Assembly: GCA_937928195.1 (NCBI GenBank)
Contig: CALEYZ010000204.1
Coordinates: 1-46,545, forward strand
Direction: 5' to 3'
DNA: 46,545 bases
Source of the DNA: an uncultured Limnohabitans sp.
GTDB taxonomy: Bacteria > Pseudomonadota > Gammaproteobacteria > Burkholderiales > Burkholderiaceae_C
Every line of letters begins with the position of its first letter. Position 1 is the first letter of the stretch. Position numbers and translations under genes: made by a program. This document shows positions 42,044 to 46,545 of this stretch, piece by piece. Below the pieces are notes generated by a model. That model was not told where the DNA came from. It saw nothing but the letters and a program-made list of their open reading frames with translations, and did not search any database.

Positions 42044-42886
42044 CTAGGTTTGCGTCAACAAAGCGCGCAAATCGGCCAACACGGGGCCTGTCGGCGGGCG
42101 AACACCTCGCCACAGTTGGAAAGACTCGGCTGCTTGCTCCACCAGCATGCCCAGGCCATCGCGCGCCACAGCGCCGTGTGCGGTAGCCCATTGCATGAAG
42201 CGTTGGGCAGCCGGGCCGTACATCAGGTCGCAAGCCATGCCCTGCGCACTGAGCACGCTGGCTGGCACAGGCAATTCACCTTGATGCAGACTGCTACTGG
42301 AGGCGTTGATGACCACGTCAAATGATTGGCTGTGCACGGCTTCGTGTTGCAGCCCAAATGCTTGGCAATCAACGCCCTCGGCATGTGCCAATGCGGCATG
42401 TCTTTGGACCAGTTGCGTGGCTTTATCGACCGTGCGATTCACGACCCACAGGCTGCGAGGCTTTTCAGACAGCAAAGGGCCTAAGACACCTGCCGCGGCG
42501 CCGCCTGCGCCTATCAGTAACACGCTTTTGCCTTGAAGTGCACAACCCGCATTGCCAACCAAGTCTGTGACCAAACCCAAGCCGTCGGTGTTTTCACCGT
42601 AAATGTCGCCACCCTCAAATTTCAAGGTGTTGCACGCTTGGGCCAGGCTGACCCGAGGACTGCAGCGTGTGGCCAATGCGGCCGCTTCCGTTTTAAAGGG
42701 CAGTGTGACATTACAACCTTTGCCACCATTGGCACGGAACGCATGCACGGTGTTGGCAAAATCATCCAGGGGTACCAGGGTCTTGTGGTACTGCAAAGTT
42801 TGCCCTGTGAGTTGGGCAAAGCGGGCGTGAATCCACGGCGACTTGCTGTGTTCAATGGGATGGCCGAAAACGCAGTACGTGTCCAT
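42044..42886 (-). CDS. aroE: Shikimate dehydrogenase (NADP+)
   Basis: AroE reduces 3-dehydroshikimate to shikimate in aromatic amino acid synthesis. The 280-residue protein has the substrate site CVFGHPIEHSKSPWIH, Lys65 in NVTLPFKTEA, Asp101 in GENTDGLGL, the NADP loop LLIGAGGAAAGVLGP with NRT after the second strand, and GLGMLVEQAAESFQLW. It follows the TonB-like gene by 24 bases. Confidence 0.95.
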   Translation of the reverse strand: MDTYCVFGHPIEHSKSPWIHARFAQLTGQTLQYHKTLVPLDDFANTVHAFRANGGKGCNVTLPFKTEAAALATRCSPRVSLAQACNTLKFEGGDIYGENTDGLGLVTDLVGNAGCALQGKSVLLIGAGGAAAGVLGPLLSEKPRSLWVVNRTVDKATQLVQRHAALAHAEGVDCQAFGLQHEAVHSQSFDVVINASSSSLHQGELPVPASVLSAQGMACDLMYGPAAQRFMQWATAHGAVARDGLGMLVEQAAESFQLWRGVRPPTGPVLADLRALLTQT

Positions 42887-42910
42887 GCAAAAGGTCCGAA
42901 AGGGGTTCCG

Positions 42911-43846
42911 TTAAGGTGCTCGCTGTGCAGGCGTTGAGCGAGCAGAAGTGGCATCGGTTTGAGGTGCCAGCATCCGAGTTTCAAGCGTTTCATCCCGCGC
43001 AAAGTGAAAACGTGACACCACCACCAATTGGTCGGCTTGGCGTTTCATCTCGGGCGTGAAGTTGTCAAAGGGGGAGGCGCCGCGCACGATGGCTTGCGCG
43101 CGTTTGTCCAGCATGGGTTTGCCCGATGCTGTGGCAATTTCTGTTTCAAGCACGCGACCTTTGGCATCGAGTGTGATGACCATGGTGAGACTGCCATATA
43201 GTTTTTCGCCACCAGCTTGTGGAAAGTTCTCGGTACCCGTGAGTTCAATGGTGCGACGCATCTTGTCGTAATAACGTGCAAACGACACCTCTTGCGTGGC
43301 AGGTCCGATGTAACGCTTTTTGGGGCCGCCCTGCAGTGCTTGCGATTGTTTTTCAATTTGCGCCAACTGACTGGAGAGCTGATGCTTGCGCTCGTTCAAG
43401 GCATCGGCCTTGCCATCGCTGGCCGATGCGGGTGTCTGGCTGCTCAGCTGTGACAGCTCTTGTTTGAGTTGCTGAATGAGTCGAATTTGTTCGCTTTTCA
43501 GCGTTTCAATTTTTTTCTCAACCTGCTGAAGTTCTTGGCCATTTTGATCGAGCTGGTTGGCACTGAAAGGGCTGCTTTGCATTGTGATGCCTGACACTTG
43601 GCCGCCGCCTGCCAAATTGACTTGGGCCAACGCCAAGGGGGCATCGGGCGCGTTGGTGCTGCGCGAGTTGACCAGCACCACTTCCAAGGTATTGGTTTCA
43701 AAGATGCGATCAAAGGTGGTGGGTGACACCCATTTCAAGGTCAACAAGCCCGCGTGCACCAACACCGAAACACCCAATGCCCACAGCAATGTGCGGTGCG
43801 AGGTGCTTGCAGAAAATGGCGTGGCAGGCGTCGACATGGTGCTCAT
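42911..43846 (-). CDS. TonB-like energy transducer protein
   Basis: A 311-residue inner-membrane protein with one N-terminal membrane segment (about 20-38), a periplasmic coiled coil rich in Gln, Lys and Glu (about 105-170; QQVEKKIETLKSEQIRLIQQ), and a C-terminal TonB-like domain (YDKMRRTIELTGTENFPQ, YGSLTMVITLDAKGRVL). It lacks the long Pro-rich spacer of classical TonB, so it may span the periplasm by coiled coil or serve another role. The start overlaps the rnb stop by ATGA, suggesting coupling; no exbB/exbD or receptor gene is nearby. Confidence 0.82.
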   Translation of the reverse strand: MSTMSTPATPFSASTSHRTLLWALGVSVLVHAGLLTLKWVSPTTFDRIFETNTLEVVLVNSRSTNAPDAPLALAQVNLAGGGQVSGITMQSSPFSANQLDQNGQELQQVEKKIETLKSEQIRLIQQLKQELSQLSSQTPASASDGKADALNERKHQLSSQLAQIEKQSQALQGGPKKRYIGPATQEVSFARYYDKMRRTIELTGTENFPQAGGEKLYGSLTMVITLDAKGRVLETEIATASGKPMLDKRAQAIVRGASPFDNFTPEMKRQADQLVVVSRFHFARDETLETRMLAPQTDATSARSTPAQRAP

Positions 43847-45912
43847 TCTTCGGCGGGTGCCTCGTTGACATTCATGGCAATGGCAATCGGGCCCGTGGCC
43901 GCGTCTTCTAGGTCTTCCAAAGACTCGTCCATGCTTTCTTCGCTGGTGTCTGCGGCGGTGTGTTCGGTGATGATTTTCTCAATCACGGTGCCGCTGATGT
44001 CCAAGGCCATGGCATCGACCGCGCCCAATTGCACTCTGACTTTGTCGCCACGTACCAAGCCTGCAGCGCCCATGACGGTCAGCATGAGAGGTAAGTTGTC
44101 GGCGCGAACCAACCAGCTTCCGCCCGCCATTTCTTTGACCAAGCTGGCCACCACTTCCGTGATGTTTTCTTGCTGCAGGTATTGCAAGGTCCAGAAGCGT
44201 TCCATGCCCGATTGGTAGCCGTTGTAAGCGGTGTAAGCTGCATCAAACGCGCTGATGATGGCAAACAGTTGTGCGTCTTTGGGCTTGAACGGCGCCGCCA
44301 AGGCGGCCGTGGCACCGTGTTTGGCACAGGCAATGATTTGCCATTGGTTGACCAAGTCGGTGTAGCGGCGAAGCGGAGAGGTGCTCCACGCATAAGCGGG
44401 AACGCCGATGCCTGCATGTGGCAAAGCCTTGGTGCCCATGCGCACTTTGACGCCCGGCGCCATGCTGGCTTGGCTGCGGTAAATGGCAGGCACGCCCAAA
44501 CTGGCCAGCCATTGGCCCCACGTGCTGTTGGCCAAGATCATGGCCTCGGCCACGATCAGGTCGAGCGGCGCGCCGCGTTGGCGAACCGAAATTTGCACCG
44601 TCTCTTGACCTGTGGGCGGTGTGTCTTTGTTGTCGCGCACCAAGCGGAAGTTGTAGTCGGGTCGGTTGAAGTTTTCGGGTTTGCCGCGCACCACTTCACG
44701 GCCAGCTTTGAGGTGCTGCGCCAAGCGCCAGAAAAATGCCAACTCATTGTGGGCAATGGGCAGTTGAGGCTCGCCTTCGCGGGCCGCTGGGGTGCTGTCT
44801 TCTAACCACGCTTGAGTGACCCACTGGTCGAGTTGGTCGTGGCGCAAGTTGGCGTTGATGGGCACGCGCTCCAGCTTGGTTTCGCTGTGCTGAATGCTGA
44901 GTGTGGCTTCGTCAAAAGTGACATACAGCGACACGGCGGGGCACGCTTGGCCTTCGGCCAAGGTGTAGCTTTGCACCACGTCATCGGGCAGCATGGTGAT
45001 TTTGTAACCCGGCATGTACACCGTGGACAAACGGTTGCGCCCCACGTTGTCGATGGCGCTGTGGGGCTCAATGGCCAAACCCGGGGCCGCAATGTGAATG
45101 CCCACCACCACGGTGCCCGAGCCCAGGCCTTGCAAAGACAAGGCGTCGTCGATTTCGGTCGTTTGTGAATCGTCGATGGAATAGGCTTGCACATTGGCCA
45201 GCGGCAGTTCTTGCGCAATGGCCGGTGCGTCCAATTTGGGAAAGCCCGTGCCCTTGGGGAAGTTGTCAAACAAAAAACGCTGCCAATGAAAATCGTAAGC
45301 GCTGGCGATGGCGCCTGCGTTTTGCAACAAAGTGAGCGGTGCCGTTTGACTGGCCCGACTGGCCTCGACCACCGCTTTGTATTCGGGTGCGTTCTTGTCA
45401 GGGCGGAACAAAATTTTGTAGAGCTGCTCTTTGATGGGCGCAGGGCATTGACCCGCGATCAGCTCATGCGACCAGCTTTCAATTTGCGCTTGAATTTGTT
45501 TTTTCTTTTCGATGCCCGCCAACGCCAACTGCACTGTTTCGGCGGTTGCCTTTTTGAAACGGCCTTTGCCCGCCCGGCGAAAGTAATGGGGCGCTTCGTA
45601 GAGGCGAATGAGGGCGCCCACTTGTTGGGCGGTGGTGGCATCGGCGTTGAAATACTCGCGGGCCACGTCGGCAAAACCAAACTCGGTATCGGGTGCAAAT
45701 TCCCAAGCCAAATCAAGTTCAATGCTTTGGCTGATGGTGGTGGCGTCGGCCAGCAGTTGGGCAGGCGCAGGCTTGTCAAATTTCAAAAGCACATTGGCGC
45801 CTTTGACCTTGACCCGCTTGCCGCTGTCCAATTCCACTTGCACCGAGGCCTCTGCCTCTGACAAGACACGTCCGGCAACAAATTTGCCAGCTTCTTCAAA
45901 CAATAAAAACAT
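43843..45912 (-). CDS. RNB-domain ribonuclease (RNase II/R family)
   Basis: A 689-residue 3'-5' exoribonuclease-like protein. The first 60 residues form a small beta domain (MFLLFEEAGKFVAGRVLS), a helical region follows, and the RNB catalytic domain starts near residue 228. The metal-binding motif reads SIDDSQTTEIDDAL: Asp247, Asp255 and Asp256 match E. coli RNase II Asp201, Asp209 and Asp210, but Glu253 replaces Asp207. GHxx-type WSTSPLRRYTDLVNQ is also present. The C-terminus has an S1-like part and an acidic tail (ADTSEESMDESLEDLEDAAT). ATG 45912 is family-like; a longer frame to 46026 would overlap rodA. Confidence 0.9.
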   Translation of the reverse strand: MFLLFEEAGKFVAGRVLSEAEASVQVELDSGKRVKVKGANVLLKFDKPAPAQLLADATTISQSIELDLAWEFAPDTEFGFADVAREYFNADATTAQQVGALIRLYEAPHYFRRAGKGRFKKATAETVQLALAGIEKKKQIQAQIESWSHELIAGQCPAPIKEQLYKILFRPDKNAPEYKAVVEASRASQTAPLTLLQNAGAIASAYDFHWQRFLFDNFPKGTGFPKLDAPAIAQELPLANVQAYSIDDSQTTEIDDALSLQGLGSGTVVVGIHIAAPGLAIEPHSAIDNVGRNRLSTVYMPGYKITMLPDDVVQSYTLAEGQACPAVSLYVTFDEATLSIQHSETKLERVPINANLRHDQLDQWVTQAWLEDSTPAAREGEPQLPIAHNELAFFWRLAQHLKAGREVVRGKPENFNRPDYNFRLVRDNKDTPPTGQETVQISVRQRGAPLDLIVAEAMILANSTWGQWLASLGVPAIYRSQASMAPGVKVRMGTKALPHAGIGVPAYAWSTSPLRRYTDLVNQWQIIACAKHGATAALAAPFKPKDAQLFAIISAFDAAYTAYNGYQSGMERFWTLQYLQQENITEVVASLVKEMAGGSWLVRADNLPLMLTVMGAAGLVRGDKVRVQLGAVDAMALDISGTVIEKIITEHTAADTSEESMDESLEDLEDAATGPIAIAMNVNEAPAEE

Positions 45913-45919
45913 GGGCGCA

Positions 45920-45947
45920 ATTGTCCCATGCGCAGGCCCTTGGGCAA
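45920..45947 (-). promoter_or_regulatory. rnb promoter placed for a leaderless or near-leaderless transcript
   Basis: On the minus strand TTGCCC (45942-45947) and GACAAT (45920-45925) are 16 bases apart; GACAAT is followed by seven bases and the ATG at 45912. No ribosome site is present. Confidence 0.45.
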
Positions 45948-45963
45948 GCCTGAGGGGGTTCAA

Positions 45964-46012
45964 ATTTAGGGTGAAAGCGCCTAAATCTGCCGAAGCAAAG
46001 GATAATTCGGCC
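45964..46012 (+). promoter_or_regulatory. rodA promoter with upstream inverted repeat
   Basis: GATAAT (46001-46006) is followed by six bases (TCGGCC) and the ATG at 46013, as at dapF. An inverted repeat ATTTAGG (45964-45970) / CCTAAAT (45980-45986) lies where a -35 would be; it may be an operator between the divergent rnb and rodA promoters. Confidence 0.45.
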
Positions 46013-46545
46013 ATGTCCCGTGTCATCGAAAAACCCAGCTGGTCGTCTCGTTTCCTTCATTTGTTTGAAGGTTTTGACGGGCCCTTGGCCTTTGCGGTCT
46101 TTGTGCTGGCCTGCGCGGGCATGCTCATCATGTACTCCTCGGGCTACGACCATGGCACGCGTTTTGTCGACCATGGGCGCAACATGCTGATTGCCGGCAC
46201 CATCATGTTTGTGGTGGCGCAAATTCCACCGCAGCGTTTAATGGCCTTTGCCCTGCCGCTTTACACCATTGGTGTAGCTTTGTTGGTGGCGGTGGCTTTG
46301 TTTGGGTTGACCAAAAAAGGGGCGCGCCGTTGGCTCAACATTGGCGTGGTGATTCAGCCCAGCGAGATCATGAAAATTGCCATGCCCTTGATGTTGGCGT
46401 GGTGGTTTCAAAAACGCGAAGGCCAATTGCGCCCCCTCGATTTTTTGGTGGCCGGTGTGTTGCTGTTGGTGCCCGTAGGTTTGATCGTCAAGCAACCCGA
46501 TTTGGGTACTGCCATCTTGGTGTTGTCTGCGGGTATGGCGGTGTT
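46013..46545 (+). CDS. rodA: Rod shape-determining SEDS protein RodA (partial, 5' part)
   Basis: The frame runs from ATG 46013 to the right window edge without a stop (177 complete codons). The translated part begins MSRVIEKPSWSSRFLHLFEG and has SEDS-family features: membrane segments, MLIMYSSGYDH, KKGARRWLNIG, IQPSEIMKIAMPL and VKQPDLGTAIL. RodA polymerises peptidoglycan during elongation with PBP2. The motif GARRWLNIG and the short N-terminus favour RodA over FtsW, and an ftsW gene is already in the dcw cluster. Confidence 0.93.
   Translation, partial: MSRVIEKPSWSSRFLHLFEGFDGPLAFAVFVLACAGMLIMYSSGYDHGTRFVDHGRNMLIAGTIMFVVAQIPPQRLMAFALPLYTIGVALLVAVALFGLTKKGARRWLNIGVVIQPSEIMKIAMPLMLAWWFQKREGQLRPLDFLVAGVLLLVPVGLIVKQPDLGTAILVLSAGMAV

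Overview
The window is a gene-dense bacterial chromosome segment, almost certainly from a betaproteobacterium of the order Burkholderiales and most likely the family Comamonadaceae (Limnohabitans/Rhodoferax-like). The reasons are protein character (GlmU, RsmH, FtsZ, DUF484, RodA, a DksA of the cysteine-poor betaproteobacterial type), gene order (dapF-DUF484-xerC, a complete dcw cluster ending in lpxC) and moderate GC with heavy use of TTG for leucine. No sequence search was run, so the genus is inference. No tRNA, CRISPR array, intact insertion sequence or prophage is visible.

Region by region: (1) 1-7.7 kb: a truncated DUF6279 lipoprotein gene head-to-head with glmU, an Lrp/AsnC regulator convergent with glmU and divergent from glmS, then gnd, a LysE-type exporter and an exported protein of unknown function. 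(2) 7.7-14.0 kb, mostly minus strand: an FAD-dependent oxidoreductase and cysK, the RNase P RNA gene (plus strand), a cysteine-free Rrf2 regulator, an S4-domain pseudouridine-synthase-like protein with a degenerate active site, and a Nudix/metallo-beta-lactamase fusion. (3) 14.1-20.9 kb, plus strand: dapF-DUF484-xerC, rlmI, a COG0523/CobW-type metal GTPase with a His-rich loop, and a DksA homologue with a histone-H1-like N-terminal tail of about 340 residues. (4) 21.1-39.4 kb: the full division and cell wall cluster mraZ-rsmH-ftsL-ftsI-murE-murF-mraY-murD-ftsW-murG-murC-ddl-ftsQ-ftsA-ftsZ-lpxC, in which nearly every gene overlaps the next by 1-11 bases; then an MFS transporter. (5) 40.7-46.5 kb: a minus-strand operon rnb-tonB-like-aroE-mtgA-ruvC, divergent from a truncated rodA.

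The genes centre on envelope precursor synthesis (GlmS and GlmU make UDP-GlcNAc; MurC-F, MraY, MurG and Ddl build lipid II; FtsW, FtsI, RodA and MtgA polymerise it; DapF supplies meso-DAP; LpxC commits UDP-GlcNAc derivatives to lipid A) and on cell division.

The least explained structure is a pair of long hairpins, at 4838-4911 and 17974-18053, downstream of glmS and rlmI. They share an almost identical 28-nt loop but have largely different stems of 23-26 bp, each almost perfectly self-complementary. Other notable signals are a recurring -10-like hexamer placed 6-7 bases before the ATG of five genes (predicted leaderless transcripts), a possible MraZ operator of three repeats at 10-bp spacing, and palindromes in the Lrp/glmS, Rrf2 and dapF control regions.
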